From Bacteroidales bacterium (GTDB lineage Bacteria; Bacteroidota; Bacteroidia; Bacteroidales; P3): a stretch of 64,000 nucleotides of DNA. The position numbers and the translations under genes are program-made. The notes under the pieces were generated by a model that was not told where the DNA came from, ran no database searches, and saw only the letters and a list, made by a program, of their open reading frames with translations. This document shows positions 9,419 through 18,904 of this stretch, in pieces; position 1 is the stretch's first letter; every line of letters starts with the position of its first letter. The stretch spans positions 1 through 64,000 of the forward strand of contig JAKSMO010000004.1 of NCBI GenBank assembly GCA_024400545.1, given 5' to 3'.

Positions 9419-10294
9419 CTAGAGGGTGAAGCGGACTCCGATTTCGTGGATCTTGGTGTCGCCTGTAGCGTAGGTGGGCACGAGGTTGAAATAGAGTTCG
9501 GTGCCGGGGGCGAAGATCAGCCAGCGGGTCTGGGTGCCGATGGCGAGGTCGAAACGGAAGGCATTGAACTTGGCGTTCTCGGCATAGGTTTTCTGGAGGT
9601 TGATGCCAGGAGTGACACCGATGTAGGAGCCGTGCTTGTTGTCTTTGTTGACGAAGACCATCTTGAGGGGGAGCACGATGGTGCCGAAGGAGCGATGCTG
9701 CTCGTCGCCGTTGAGCTGGTCGGCAGTGATGGTGGCATTGGCGGCAAAGAGGTGACTATAGTAGTACATGCTCTGGCGATAGCCGAGGCCGATGTTGACA
9801 TCCATACGGCGGGCAATGGGACGATGGTATTCGAAGGTGACACCAAGGTTGATACCTACGCTGTTGTAGAGGCTGTTTTTGGTGTAGATGCGGCGGTCGA
9901 GCAGGGCACTAGCATAAGGATCGGCGGTGAAGCCGGGCTTGCGGCCCCACTGGGCATAATGCTCGGCACGTTTGGCCTTCTTTTCGGCAGCCTTGGCCTC
10001 TTTGCGGGCTTCGTTCTCGGCCTTGGTCTGTTCGCGCTTCTGGCGGTCCTGCTCTTTCTTTATCTCGTCCTGACGAGCTTTCTCCTGCTCTTTCTGCATA
10101 CGGGCCTCTTCTTTGGCCTGCTGTTTCTGCAGCTCTTCTTGTTCGCGCTGCTGCTGACGGATAAGGTCCTGCTGCTCTTTTTGCTGCTGTTTCAGCAGGG
10201 CTTCTTGCTGACGCTGAATTTCGTCGTCGCTCTGGGCAAAAACGGTGCCGACACTGATGGCCATGGCAACCAAAAGGATGTAAAATTTCTTCAT
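9419..10294 (-). CDS. Exported coiled-coil protein with C-terminal beta-barrel
   Basis: I do not recognise a named family. The ATG at 10294 begins a signal peptide (MKKFYILLVAMAISVGTVFAQ); an upstream in-frame ATG at 10342 would only add a non-signal extension. Residues about 22-110 are an uninterrupted Gln/Glu/Lys/Arg-rich coiled coil (KQQQKEQQDLIRQQQRE and similar). Residues about 115-291 alternate aromatic and polar residues in the way of an outer-membrane barrel (YHRPIARRMDVNIGLGYRQ) and end in the barrel-type C terminus IGVRFTL. A plausible reading is an outer-membrane protein with a periplasmic coiled-coil stalk that spans toward peptidoglycan. It is monocistronic with its own terminator. 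Confidence 0.78.
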   Translation of the reverse strand: MKKFYILLVAMAISVGTVFAQSDDEIQRQQEALLKQQQKEQQDLIRQQQREQEELQKQQAKEEARMQKEQEKARQDEIKKEQDRQKREQTKAENEARKEAKAAEKKAKRAEHYAQWGRKPGFTADPYASALLDRRIYTKNSLYNSVGINLGVTFEYHRPIARRMDVNIGLGYRQSMYYYSHLFAANATITADQLNGDEQHRSFGTIVLPLKMVFVNKDNKHGSYIGVTPGINLQKTYAENAKFNAFRFDLAIGTQTRWLIFAPGTELYFNLVPTYATGDTKIHEIGVRFTL

Positions 10295-10412
10295 AGCAAT
10301 ATTATTTTTAAAATATTCTGCTTTACTAACGCAGCCATGCATTTTTTATTGTATAAAATTGATAATAGTTATCCTCAATAGCCGTATTTTTGATTGTCTT
10401 GCGGTTTAGCGG

Positions 10413-11852
10413 CTATTTCTCCCTGTTGCGAATGACCCCACTAGTGGAAAACAAGGGCAAGGGCTTCATCCTCACATTTATCTGAGTATCATCGCCACTC
10501 ACATGCAATTTGGCACGCCAAGGCCAATAGCCCGGTACCCGAGCCGAGTAACGGTATTTGCCAGCCGGCACATCAACATAAGATGTATCTCCGACCCAAC
10601 AGCTCGGACAATTGAAGTAGAAATCCGACCCCAGGTGTTTGAGTCGAAACCGACCCCATATGTCCCGACTTGGCTTTGACACTGAGGTGACAATGGTCAA
10701 CTGGCAATATTGAGACTCTTCCAGTTGCGACAGATAGTTGCGCAACGCTTTCACTTCCGGACAATAATGAGCGCCATCACAAGCACAACCACTAGTCATA
10801 GCAAAACGTTGTTGCCCTTCAATATAGACAAGCACCCTATTTGTTGGGCCATCAATACAAACCCGATGGGGAGGTATCAACTTGCTGGATGGCAGTCCTG
10901 AGACAGCCGCAAGCAAAGCCTGAACTGAATCACGCTGGGCAGGAGTCAGGGGGAATGCTACTTTCTGCACGGTGCCGGAGAAGTCCCATTTCTTACTAAT
11001 AACCTGGCCTTTATAGTAGCCCATCAATCCGTAGCCCTCAAAGGGATCGGAATGCACAAAAACTATGGCATCACCATCGGCCGGGACAAAAGGCTTTACA
11101 CCCAGCGAAGACAGGTGCGGCCCATAAAATTCATCTTCAGCGAGACAAAACTCAAGAGAATCCAACAGATTGAAACAGGAATCTGCCCAGGCAAATTCTC
11201 CGCACTTGGTGAAATGCGGCAGGATATACCCATACGGGGAGATTTTGCGAGGTAGAGTAACCTTAGGGTTATGTGCCAGCCCGAGGAATCTTTCAATCTG
11301 AACAATGGGATAATAAAGATAGCCCAAATGCTTTTTATCTTGACCCAGACAGATGGTAAGGTATTTCAACGCACTGTCGGCAATGGATTTCGTCAACGAT
11401 TGCGCTTGGCTTTGTTCATTTCGACTGACAAGGTACTCCGAATAATAGTATGCCGACAACTCTTTGTATCGTTTATCCTTCGCCATCGCATTCAGTTGCT
11501 GTTGGTCTAGGAAATCTTTGTATCCGCCCACAATTCCACTACTGATCTGAAGCCAGATCGTATCAAAAGAGAAAGTGCCATCATGCTGCAAATTCAGGTT
11601 CAGCCGGTCGTAGCACAAACAAGTACACACAAATTGATACTCACCCTTGGGTAGGTCCTTTATGACGAAAGCGCCATCAAAATCCGTCTGAGTTCTTTTC
11701 TGTACTTTAAAACCATTCTTAATAACAACATTTGCAAAAGGAACAGGTTCAAGCGACGCCTTATCGAAAACGACACCTCGCAGTTGGTCTGTTTGCGAGT
11801 GAGCGCAGCACAGCGCAAGCAAAAACAGTATGACGGAAAATACCTTTTTCAT
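10413..11852 (-). CDS. Exported protein with N-terminal CarboxypepD_reg-like domain
   Basis: The product is a 479-residue exported protein. I set the start at 11852 (MKKVFSVILFLLALCCAHSQ, a signal peptide); the frame is open further upstream, but that part is tRNA-Pro and its terminator. Residues 20-105 are a carboxypeptidase-regulatory-like beta-sandwich (LRGVVFDKASLEPVPFANVV, then TDFDGAFVIKDLPKGEYQF). The central region is not recognised. A second short beta-sandwich-like stretch near the end (DVPAGKYRYSARVPGYW, then KLHVSGDDTQINVRMKPL) suggests another carbohydrate- or peptide-binding fold. The ATG is only 19 nt past the tRNA terminator, so expression may depend on read-through. Codon use is more A/T-rich than in neighbouring genes. 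Confidence 0.75.
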   Translation of the reverse strand: MKKVFSVILFLLALCCAHSQTDQLRGVVFDKASLEPVPFANVVIKNGFKVQKRTQTDFDGAFVIKDLPKGEYQFVCTCLCYDRLNLNLQHDGTFSFDTIWLQISSGIVGGYKDFLDQQQLNAMAKDKRYKELSAYYYSEYLVSRNEQSQAQSLTKSIADSALKYLTICLGQDKKHLGYLYYPIVQIERFLGLAHNPKVTLPRKISPYGYILPHFTKCGEFAWADSCFNLLDSLEFCLAEDEFYGPHLSSLGVKPFVPADGDAIVFVHSDPFEGYGLMGYYKGQVISKKWDFSGTVQKVAFPLTPAQRDSVQALLAAVSGLPSSKLIPPHRVCIDGPTNRVLVYIEGQQRFAMTSGCACDGAHYCPEVKALRNYLSQLEESQYCQLTIVTSVSKPSRDIWGRFRLKHLGSDFYFNCPSCWVGDTSYVDVPAGKYRYSARVPGYWPWRAKLHVSGDDTQINVRMKPLPLFSTSGVIRNREK

Positions 11853-11870
11853 ATTCCTTGATATTAATTC

Positions 11871-11898
11871 AAAAAAAAGGATTTGATTTCTCAAATCC
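11871..11898 (-). terminator. Terminator after tRNA-Pro
   Basis: On the minus strand, the hairpin GGATTTGA-GAAA-TCAAATCC with a GNRA-type loop is followed by eight T. It lies 17 nt past the tRNA 3' end and 19 nt before the start codon of the next gene, so it separates or attenuates the two. Confidence 0.8.
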
Positions 11899-11914
11899 TT
11901 TCCTTTTTTGATTG

Positions 11915-11988
11915 TCGGGGTGAAAAGACTCGAACTTTCGACCCCTTGCACCCCATGCAAGTGCGCTAGCCAACTGCGCCACACCCCG
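11915..11988 (-). tRNA. tRNA-Pro (anticodon GGG)
   Basis: I folded the minus strand by hand. The acceptor stem CGGGGTG / CACCCCG pairs fully (7 bp), with discriminator A. The D stem is GCGC/GCGC, the anticodon stem CTTGC/GCAAG with loop ATGGGGT, giving GGG at positions 34-36, and the T arm is GAAAG-TTCGAGT-CTTTT. C1-G72 is the hallmark of bacterial proline tRNAs. CCA is not encoded (the 3' flank reads ACA), as is common in Bacteroidota. Loop positions 32 and 38 are A and U, so they could pair and tighten the loop. It decodes CCC and CCU. A promoter lies about 46 nt upstream and a terminator follows. Confidence 0.95.
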
Positions 11989-12033
11989 AACAATTTGTTT
12001 CGTTTGTGATTCTCATCCTCTCGAAAACGGGTG

Positions 12034-12065
12034 CAAAATTACATCTTTTTTTTCAATTAGCCAAA
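12034..12065 (-). promoter_or_regulatory. Promoter of tRNA-Pro (-33 TTTG, -7 TAATTTTG)
   Basis: On the minus strand, TTTG (plus coordinates 12062-12065) and TAATTTTG (12034-12041) are separated by 20 nt, matching the Bacteroidota promoter layout. The expected transcript start is about 40 nt upstream of the tRNA 5' end. Confidence 0.72.
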
Positions 12066-12134
12066 TTTTTTTTCGTTTTTTTGCTAAAAATATTCTTCAT
12101 ACGTACATAATACTCACTTTATCAATATTTTGCT

Positions 12135-13556
12135 TCATTCGCTAAATGTGATAAAAAAATGATTTTCACCCGATGCCAAAGCCTGATTTTGGCCCTCGGC
12201 ATTGCCATTTTTTATCAAAATTTGGGTATTGGAGGGAAGCACGCTATAGAGATAACGCTTTAAATCACTGATTCTATGCTCGATAACCATATTATTAAAC
12301 ATTGCGTCGGCGGTTTGGTCGCAGCAAATTTCGATAGTGAGCATGAGTTTGGGATTGTCTCTAACAAACTCAATAGCAGGCATTATTATACGTTTTCCAT
12401 CATCAGAAATCTCTACTTCGGCACCCCGATACACATCGCGCAAAGAAAGGCGCACATTGAATGGGAAATGACGGAGGGTGACATTGTGGGTATCGTAAGC
12501 CACTAATAGGTCGTCGTTGGCACGGATGGCAGCGATGGCGGTATGGTTGGCGTAGAAGCTGTGTTTTTTGACCTGGAGGAGGTAGTTTTGGCCCGGCTGG
12601 ACCAACAGTCGGTAGCGACCATTAGCATCGGTGCTGGTGGAGGAAACCACGCGGTCGTCGTTGAACACTCTGACCTCGGCCTCGGGCACAGGACTGCCCT
12701 GGATATCGGAAACCACGCCCGTGAGCATCACACCCATGAGACTGCCACTGAAGGAGTAAATCTCTTCGTGACCGGCACGGTTGGTAATCCAGTAGCCTCG
12801 CTGCAACTGGGCATCGACGGCAAGCTCGATATCGTTGCTGTCGGCATTGAGGGGATAGGGAAGCCGCTGCACCTGGTAGGTGCCGAAGAGCACGTCGTCA
12901 AGCGTAGTGCCCTTACGGAAACGAACGGAGTAGAAATTGTAGCCCGAGGTGGAATTGGGCACGGAGTCGGAGGCAAAGATGAGATAGTCGTTGTAGAAAA
13001 CGGGGCAGATCTCGTTGCCGGGACCGTTGATCACATTGCCCAGATTGACGGGGCGCGACCACCGCTTGCCATTCCAGAAAGAACACCAAAGGTCGTAGCC
13101 GCCCAGACCCACTTTGCCCGATGAGGTGAAGACCATCACGTTGCCGTCGGGCGAGAAGGTGGGATGGAATATGCCTTTACGCCAGGCGCGCAACTCGATA
13201 GCGGTGTTCTTGCGACCACGATTTTTGACATGCTCCATGAGAGTGTATTTGCCGCTACGTTCGTCTTTGTGTGAAAAATAGAGGTGGCCATCGCGGGGAT
13301 TGCGCACCACATATTCGAGCGACTCCCCGAGGAAATGCGGGAGAGTGTCGGGCTGGAGAGCGTAGAGGTCAGTACCCTCTATGGCCGCAGCAACCATTAC
13401 ACCGTTGCTGCAGCCATAAAGACGGCCATCCACCATGGTGAGGTTCTTCACCCCCCAGGGGAGGCGGATATTATCCTGCGCCGCAACCTGAAGTCGTTGG
13501 GCCATTGCCATGCACGAGAGCAGCAGCAGGACAAGGGTGAGGACGATACGTTTCAT
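12135..13556 (-). CDS. Exported PD40/TolB-like repeat protein with CarboxypepD_reg and OmpA-like C terminus
   Basis: I set the start at 13556 (MKRIVLTLVLLLLSCMAMAQ, a signal peptide), one nt after the lon stop codon; a frame-internal ATG at 13568 would overlap lon. Residues about 30-260 contain WD40-like PD40 elements (RDGHLYFSHKDERSGKYTL, FHPTFSPDGNVMVFTS). Residues about 270-350 form a CarboxypepD_reg-like domain (GVVSDIQGSPVPEAEVRV). The last 110 residues resemble an OmpA C-terminal domain (LRDVYRGAEVEISDDGKRI, MPAIEFVRDNPKLMLTIEI), but the peptidoglycan-binding motif is degenerate. The domain order PD40 - regulatory fold - OmpA is that of the PorE/SprE-type and related periplasmic proteins of Bacteroidota; a role in envelope anchoring is inferred. 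It is translationally linked to lon. Confidence 0.8.
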   Translation of the reverse strand: MKRIVLTLVLLLLSCMAMAQRLQVAAQDNIRLPWGVKNLTMVDGRLYGCSNGVMVAAAIEGTDLYALQPDTLPHFLGESLEYVVRNPRDGHLYFSHKDERSGKYTLMEHVKNRGRKNTAIELRAWRKGIFHPTFSPDGNVMVFTSSGKVGLGGYDLWCSFWNGKRWSRPVNLGNVINGPGNEICPVFYNDYLIFASDSVPNSTSGYNFYSVRFRKGTTLDDVLFGTYQVQRLPYPLNADSNDIELAVDAQLQRGYWITNRAGHEEIYSFSGSLMGVMLTGVVSDIQGSPVPEAEVRVFNDDRVVSSTSTDANGRYRLLVQPGQNYLLQVKKHSFYANHTAIAAIRANDDLLVAYDTHNVTLRHFPFNVRLSLRDVYRGAEVEISDDGKRIIMPAIEFVRDNPKLMLTIEICCDQTADAMFNNMVIEHRISDLKRYLYSVLPSNTQILIKNGNAEGQNQALASGENHFFITFSE

Positions 13557-13557
13557 A

Positions 13558-15987
13558 TCAGCAACCAAAAGCTATGGGCAATGCCTCTTTCATCTCGTGA
13601 ACATAGTGGAACTGGAGACCAGAGAGGTACTGCTGGGGGATGTCTTCGATATCGCGACGGTTGTGCTCGGAAAGGATAATGTCGGTGATGCCGGCACGTT
13701 TGGCCGCCAAAATCTTTTCGCGGATGCCACCTACAGGGGTGACAAGGCCGCGGAGGGTGATTTCGCCAGTCATAGCCACATTGGGGAGCACGGCCTGATG
13801 GGTGAATGCCGACACCATGGCAGTGAACATGGTGATGCCGGCAGAAGGACCGTCTTTGGGGGTGGCGCCTTCGGGCACATGGATATGGATGTTGGTGTTT
13901 TCGAACACATCGGGGTTAATGCCAAGCTGGTCGGCATTGGACTTGATGTATTCGAATGCCAGGGTGGCGGACTCCTTCATCACATCGCCGAGGTTGCCGG
14001 TGAGGGTGAGGGTACCTTTGCCCTTGCTGGTGCAGGATTCGATGAAAAGGATTTCGCCGCCTACCTGAGTCCAGGCCAGACCGGTGACCACGCCCACAGT
14101 GGGACGGGTGCCGCACTTGTCGCTATTATGGATGGGGAGGCCCAGGATCTCTTTGAGGCTGGCGGGCGAGATAGCGACATCATACTCATCGCCGCGAGCA
14201 ATCTGGACAGCTCGATGGCGCACCACTTTGGCAATGGCTTTCTCGAGTTGGCGGACGCCGCTCTCGCGAGTATAGTCGTTGATGATGGTGGTCATGACGC
14301 TCTTGTTGAGCTTGATGGCCTTCTTGTCCAAGCCATGCTCCTTGAGCTGACGAGGAAGGAGGTGGCGCTGGGCTATTTCAATCTTCTCTTCCAGGATGTA
14401 GCCGCCAAGGTCGATAATCTCCATACGGTCGAGCAATGCGGGTTGGATGGTGCTGAGCGAGTTGGCAGTAGCAATGAAGAGTACGTTGCTGAGGTCGTAG
14501 TCGAGGTCGAGGAAATTGTCGTGGAACGCATTGTTTTGCTCGGGGTCGAGCACTTCGAGGAGGGCCGAAGTGGGGTCGCCATGATTGCTCATGCCCTGCA
14601 CCTTGTCGATCTCGTCGAGGACGAAGACGGGGTTGCTTACGCCAGCCTTCTTGATGCCCTTGATGATACGGCCGGGCATAGCGCCCACGTAGGTTTTGCG
14701 ATGGCCGCGGATTTCCACCTCATCGTGCAGGCCACCAAGGGCCACACGAACATATTTACGTTTCATGGCGGTAGCTATGCTTTTGCCCAAAGAGGTTTTG
14801 CCGGTGCCCGGAGGACCCACAAAGCAGAGAATGGGGCTTTTGAGGTCGCCCTTCATCTTGAGCACAGCAAGGTGCTCGATGATGCGCTGCTTGACTTTCT
14901 CCATGCCGTAGTGGTCTTTGTCGAGCACTTTTTGCGCACGGTCGATATTGATGCTATCGTGGCTCATCTTGTTCCAGGGAAGCTCGGTGAGGAGTTCGGC
15001 ATAGTTGTACTCCACAGTGAAATCGGGAGTTTGCGGGGGTGTGCGGCGCAGCTTCTGCACACTGCGGCCAAAAGCATCGTCAACATAGTTGGGCCAGTCG
15101 GCTTCGGCAGCCTTTGAGAAGAGCGATTCGAGCTCGTCGGCACCCATCTGAGGGCCATTCGCGCCCAGTTCTTCCTGAATCATGCGCATTTGCTGATGGA
15201 GGAAATACTCATGCTGCTGGCGGTCCATTTCCTGACGGGCGCGATTCTTGATATTGTTGCACGACTCCAAGAAGGACTGCTCGCGGTTCATCTCGTCGAT
15301 AAGCTCGCTGAGACGCTGCTCGACACCAAAGATTTCGAGCAGATTTTGTTTGCGATAGTTATTGATGCCAATGCGGGAGCACATGAAGTTGACCAAGATG
15401 GTATCACTCTGGATATTCTTGAGCGATTTTTTGATATTCAAATCCTTGGACTCATACTTGGCCTGTTGTATTTCGGAGAAGATATTGACAGCCTCGCCGA
15501 CCAAGTGGTGGAAAGCCGCAGGGTTGGAGATAGGGATGTTCTCATCTATCGGCTGAACTGTGCACTTATAGTAAGGATTGGGGTCGGTGATGGATTTGAG
15601 GCGGCATTTCATGGTGCCCTGGATGACGGCCAGGAGGTCGTCGTTGGGCATTTCAACCAAACGGAGCACACGACCCAGCACGCCTACTTCGCACATATCG
15701 TCGAAAGTGGGCTCTTCTACTTCGTTGACCTGCGACACACAGGCTATAAGCATCTCCTTTTTCTCGGCTTCGCGCATAAGTTTGATGGATGAGCTACGGC
15801 CGATGACAATGGGGATTACCACACCGGGGAACACCGTGTTGCCACGCACAGGTAAGAGGGGGAGTTCGTCGGGCACATTCTCCTCATAAAGCAAGAAAGA
15901 CTCATCGGACTTAGCCACCACAGGGATGACCTCGGCTTTTGAAACAAATCCCACTTCGGAATTGTTGTCGTCGTTTTTCTTATTCAT
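13558..15987 (-). CDS. lon: ATP-dependent protease Lon
   Basis: This is the cytosolic AAA+ serine protease of misfolded and regulatory proteins, here 809 residues from the ATG at 15987 ([13 protein letters not shown]). A longer frame starting at 16032 would add 15 residues with no homology. Domains in order: the LON substrate-binding domain (residues about 35-235, [19 protein letters not shown]), a helical linker, the AAA+ module with Walker A GPPGTGKT at 391-398 and Walker [11 protein letters not shown], and the protease domain with catalytic Ser715 (PKDGPSAG) and Lys758 (GGIREK), 43 residues apart as in E. coli Lon. Its stop is followed after one nt by the PD40-repeat gene, an unusual operon partner. 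Confidence 0.96.
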   Translation of the reverse strand: MNKKNDDNNSEVGFVSKAEVIPVVAKSDESFLLYEENVPDELPLLPVRGNTVFPGVVIPIVIGRSSSIKLMREAEKKEMLIACVSQVNEVEEPTFDDMCEVGVLGRVLRLVEMPNDDLLAVIQGTMKCRLKSITDPNPYYKCTVQPIDENIPISNPAAFHHLVGEAVNIFSEIQQAKYESKDLNIKKSLKNIQSDTILVNFMCSRIGINNYRKQNLLEIFGVEQRLSELIDEMNREQSFLESCNNIKNRARQEMDRQQHEYFLHQQMRMIQEELGANGPQMGADELESLFSKAAEADWPNYVDDAFGRSVQKLRRTPPQTPDFTVEYNYAELLTELPWNKMSHDSINIDRAQKVLDKDHYGMEKVKQRIIEHLAVLKMKGDLKSPILCFVGPPGTGKTSLGKSIATAMKRKYVRVALGGLHDEVEIRGHRKTYVGAMPGRIIKGIKKAGVSNPVFVLDEIDKVQGMSNHGDPTSALLEVLDPEQNNAFHDNFLDLDYDLSNVLFIATANSLSTIQPALLDRMEIIDLGGYILEEKIEIAQRHLLPRQLKEHGLDKKAIKLNKSVMTTIINDYTRESGVRQLEKAIAKVVRHRAVQIARGDEYDVAISPASLKEILGLPIHNSDKCGTRPTVGVVTGLAWTQVGGEILFIESCTSKGKGTLTLTGNLGDVMKESATLAFEYIKSNADQLGINPDVFENTNIHIHVPEGATPKDGPSAGITMFTAMVSAFTHQAVLPNVAMTGEITLRGLVTPVGGIREKILAAKRAGITDIILSEHNRRDIEDIPQQYLSGLQFHYVHEMKEALPIAFGC

Positions 15988-16116
15988 ATAATAAAATAGT
16001 TGTTCAAAAATTAATATATTTTTTGCATCCACACATCAGCAAGCCGTCCGACTCTGACTTCGCCACTCCCCTACCCTAGTCGAAAAGATTTGCCGATGCG
16101 ATAGATGACGTTATTT

Positions 16117-16575
16117 TCAGGTCTTGTCTTTTTCGTCGTTCTTCTTTTCAATATACCGCTCGATATTTTTGACTATCCAGTTGATGAAAAGAATCACGAA
16201 CACAGCCACTGCCGCATGGCGCCACATGCCGTAGCCGCATAGGCAGCCCACGGCAGCGCTGCACCACACCGTGGCGGCACTGTTCAATCCATGGATGGTG
16301 AACCCATCCTTCATAATGACACCGGCGCCTAAAAAGCCGATGCCCGTAACCACCTGCGACAGTACGCGCAGATTATCGTTATTGACGGGGCCTCCGCTTT
16401 GCATGGAGGTATATATCACGCTCTCCGACAATAAAATGAACACACAGGCACCCACCGACACCAGAGCATTGACCGCCAAGCCTGCATTGCGTTTGCGCAG
16501 CTGACGTTCGATGCCGATGGCAATACCTGCCACCAAAGCACAAAGGAGTCGGTTAAAAAAAATATCTATCGGCAT
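16117..16575 (-). CDS. MgtC/SapB-family membrane protein
   Basis: This is a 152-residue inner-membrane protein of the MgtC/SapB family, linked in some bacteria to Mg2+ stress and acid or phagosome survival. It shows four hydrophobic segments and the signature GIGFLGAGVIMKDG (middle of the protein), followed by LNSAATVWCSAAVGCLCGYG, both typical. It ends in a charged tail (EKKNDEKDKT). It lacks the soluble C-terminal ACT-like domain of Salmonella MgtC, as in the short SapB-type members. The first ATG (MPIDIFFNRLL) fits the family N terminus. It sits alone between rsmI and lon, with about 66 and 129 nt on either side. Confidence 0.88.
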   Translation of the reverse strand: MPIDIFFNRLLCALVAGIAIGIERQLRKRNAGLAVNALVSVGACVFILLSESVIYTSMQSGGPVNNDNLRVLSQVVTGIGFLGAGVIMKDGFTIHGLNSAATVWCSAAVGCLCGYGMWRHAAVAVFVILFINWIVKNIERYIEKKNDEKDKT

Positions 16576-16641
16576 ACCTGCTAGACTACAATTTGCGTGC
16601 TAAATTGTTGTTTTGTGACAAAGTGACAAAAGATGGCAGAA

Positions 16642-17313
16642 TCAGTCGGCCTCGCCGGCCAGAATAACCACGATTTCACCTTTCACTTCTTTGGCGGCGA
16701 AATGGCTATGCACTTCGCGCAACGTGCCGCGGGCCGTTTCGGCGTGAAGCTTACTGATTTCGCGCGACACACTCACCTGGCGTTCCTCGCCCAACACCTC
16801 TATCAATTCCTCCAAGAGTTTCACCAAACGGTAGGGCGACTCGTAGATAATCATCGTGCGATGCTCGTCGGCCAACTGACGCACAGCCGTTTGACGGCCT
16901 TTCTTATGCGGCAGGAAGCCTAAAAAGACAAAACGATCGCACGGCAGTCCGCTATCCACCAATGCCGGAACAAAAGCCGTGGCTCCGGGCAGGGTTTCGA
17001 CGGGGATTTCGTTCTTTACGCATTCGCGTACCAAAAGGAAACCGGGATCGCTGATGCCGGGTGTGCCAGCATCGGTAACCAAAGCGATATCCATGCCGCT
17101 GAGCAGACGGTCGATCACACCATTGAGGGTTTGGTGCTCGTTGAAGATATGATAGGCCTGCAAGGGAGTAGCAATGCCATAGTGTTGCATGACAACCCTT
17201 GAGGTGCGGGTGTCCTCGGCCAAGACGAGGTCCACCCCTTTAAGCACCTCGACGGCACGATAGGTCATGTCGCCGAGGTTGCCAACGGGTGTAGGAACTA
17301 AAAATAGTTTCAT
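16642..17313 (-). CDS. rsmI: 16S rRNA (cytidine(1402)-2'-O)-methyltransferase
   Basis: RsmI 2'-O-methylates C1402 in the decoding centre of 16S rRNA, using SAM and a tetrapyrrole-methylase fold. The ATG at 17313 gives the canonical N terminus MKLFLVPTPVGNLGDMTYRA; a 29-residue upstream extension in frame is not conserved-looking and contains the low-complexity DNA of the spacer. Further family motifs are VLAEDTRTSRVVMQHYGI, LVTDAGTPGISDPGFLLV, LPGATAFVPALVDSGLP and IIYESPYRLVKLLEEL. The length of 223 residues is typical. The gene follows yebC by about 100 nt on the same strand. Confidence 0.95.
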   Translation of the reverse strand: MKLFLVPTPVGNLGDMTYRAVEVLKGVDLVLAEDTRTSRVVMQHYGIATPLQAYHIFNEHQTLNGVIDRLLSGMDIALVTDAGTPGISDPGFLLVRECVKNEIPVETLPGATAFVPALVDSGLPCDRFVFLGFLPHKKGRQTAVRQLADEHRTMIIYESPYRLVKLLEELIEVLGEERQVSVSREISKLHAETARGTLREVHSHFAAKEVKGEIVVILAGEAD

Positions 17314-17415
17314 TATGTGTTGATTCGTTGACTTGAAGGTTGTTGAATTGAAGATTGAAGAAAACTGCCAACCGGACAAATCAAGCAATCCGCAAATCAA
17401 CAGAAAACATATCTA

Positions 17416-18156
17416 CTATTCCTCTTCGTAATCGTCGGGAATCTCCATATCGTGGAAGACATTGGTGACGTCGTCGTCCTCTTCAAGAAGGTTGATGACC
17501 TTCATGACCTTCTTCACGGTGTCGAGATCCATCTCGCGAGGAGTGTTGGCGATACGCTGGAGTTCAGCGCTCTCGCACTCGATGTTCATTTCTTCGAGAG
17601 TCTTCACCATATTGCCGAAGTCTTCGTAAGCGGTGTAGAGGGTGAGGTATTCGTCATCCACTTCCATTTCTTCAAGACCGCCGTCGATAAGGTTCATCTC
17701 AAGTTCTTCAACATCCATTTCGGGTTTGCGGGGAACGACAAACACACCTTTGCGAGTGAAAGCAAAGCTGAGGCTGCCATTGGTTTCCATGGTACCGCCG
17801 TTCTTGTTCATGATGGAACGAACGTTGGCAACGGTGCGCATGTTGTTGTCGGAGAGACACTCGATGAACAGAGCGATACCGTGGCTTACGTGGCACTCGA
17901 AAGTGATTTCCTGCAGCACAGCAGCATCCTTGTCGCTTGCCTTGGAGATAGCACGCATAAGGGTATCTTTAGGCATGTTGCAACCACGAGCGTTCTGGAC
18001 GAGCAGACGCAGACGGGGGTTACTGTCGGGATCAGGACCGCCTTCGCGAACGGCAACGGCTACCTCTTTCAAAATTTTGGAATACTGCTTGGAGCGTTTT
18101 GCATCAGCTGCACCTTTAGCTCTCTTAATCTTTGACCATTTATTATGTCCTGACAT
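17416..18156 (-). CDS. YebC/PmpR-family protein
   Basis: Members of this family are DNA-binding regulators or ribosome-associated factors that relieve stalling at proline-rich stretches. The N terminus MSGHNKWSKIKRAKGAADAKR is the family hallmark, followed by GGPDPDSNPRLRLLVQNARG and MPKDTLMRAISKAS. The three-domain length (246 residues) is normal, with an acidic C-terminal tail (EEDDDVTNVFHDMEIPDDYEEE) that is longer than in E. coli YebC. It lies between trmB (45 nt upstream) and rsmI, so three RNA/translation-related genes are adjacent and codirectional. Confidence 0.93.
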   Translation of the reverse strand: MSGHNKWSKIKRAKGAADAKRSKQYSKILKEVAVAVREGGPDPDSNPRLRLLVQNARGCNMPKDTLMRAISKASDKDAAVLQEITFECHVSHGIALFIECLSDNNMRTVANVRSIMNKNGGTMETNGSLSFAFTRKGVFVVPRKPEMDVEELEMNLIDGGLEEMEVDDEYLTLYTAYEDFGNMVKTLEEMNIECESAELQRIANTPREMDLDTVKKVMKVINLLEEDDDVTNVFHDMEIPDDYEEE

Positions 18157-18201
18157 AAGAAAAAGTTTTTATATATTAATACTATTATTAATTGTCTTAT
18201 T

Positions 18202-18891
18202 CTATTCCGATAAATAGAATTTAATGTACGTGATAGGTTTGCCTTCGGCAAGGAACATGCGCTCGTAGAAAGTCTGCGTCATCTGCGCTTCGGCCAGGCA
18301 GGCTATCTCGGGATGCTGGGCTGCGGGGGGGTCGTAGAGGTTGCTGGTGGCATATTCCACGCGATAGTGGCCTGCGGGAATCACTTCGTCGCGGGTGTAT
18401 TCGTGCAGCTCGGCCGAGTCGGTTTTCAGATGGATGGGCGATCCTGGCTTCAAAAACTTTTTGTAGTAGCTGAGGAATCGCTCACTGGTGAGGCGTTTGT
18501 GTTCCTTCTTGGGCTGGGGATCTGGGAAAGTGACCCAGATCTCCGACACTTCGTTGGGGGCAAAGAACTGCTCGATAAGCTCGATGCGGGTGCGGATAAA
18601 TGCCACATTGTGCATCTGCTCTTCGTTGCTGGTTTTTGCGCCACGCCACAAACGGGCGCCTTTGATATCCACGCCAATGTAGTTGCGGTCGGGGTGGATG
18701 CGGGCCAGCGCCACAGTGTAGTCGCCCTTGCCGCACCCCAGTTCCAGAGTGATGGGGTTGTTGTTGCCAAAATACTCGTTCCACTTACCGCGGTGTTCGA
18801 ACCCTCCTTCCTGCAGCATCTCAAAGGAGACCTGGAAAAGGTTGGGGAACGTGAGGTTCTCGGCAAATCGTTCTAATTTATGATGTCCCAT
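18202..18891 (-). CDS. trmB: tRNA (guanine(46)-N7)-methyltransferase
   Basis: TrmB methylates N7 of G46 in the variable loop of tRNAs with SAM. The 229-residue product contains the SAM-binding LELGCGKGDYTVALA, GVDIKGARLWRGAK, and the family block WVTFPDPQPKKEHKRLTSERFL. The C terminus has the expected TFYERMFLAEGKPITYIKF. It is cytosolic. The gene lies 13 nt after the HU-CCDC81/SPOR gene stop, on the same strand, and 45 nt before yebC, so an operon is likely. Confidence 0.95.
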   Translation of the reverse strand: MGHHKLERFAENLTFPNLFQVSFEMLQEGGFEHRGKWNEYFGNNNPITLELGCGKGDYTVALARIHPDRNYIGVDIKGARLWRGAKTSNEEQMHNVAFIRTRIELIEQFFAPNEVSEIWVTFPDPQPKKEHKRLTSERFLSYYKKFLKPGSPIHLKTDSAELHEYTRDEVIPAGHYRVEYATSNLYDPPAAQHPEIACLAEAQMTQTFYERMFLAEGKPITYIKFYLSE

Positions 18892-18904
18892 TAACGGTGA
18901 TGGA

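Noticed and set aside
13510..15117. A 535-codon plus-strand frame
   Set aside because: Antisense of lon, which has clear catalytic residues on the other strand.
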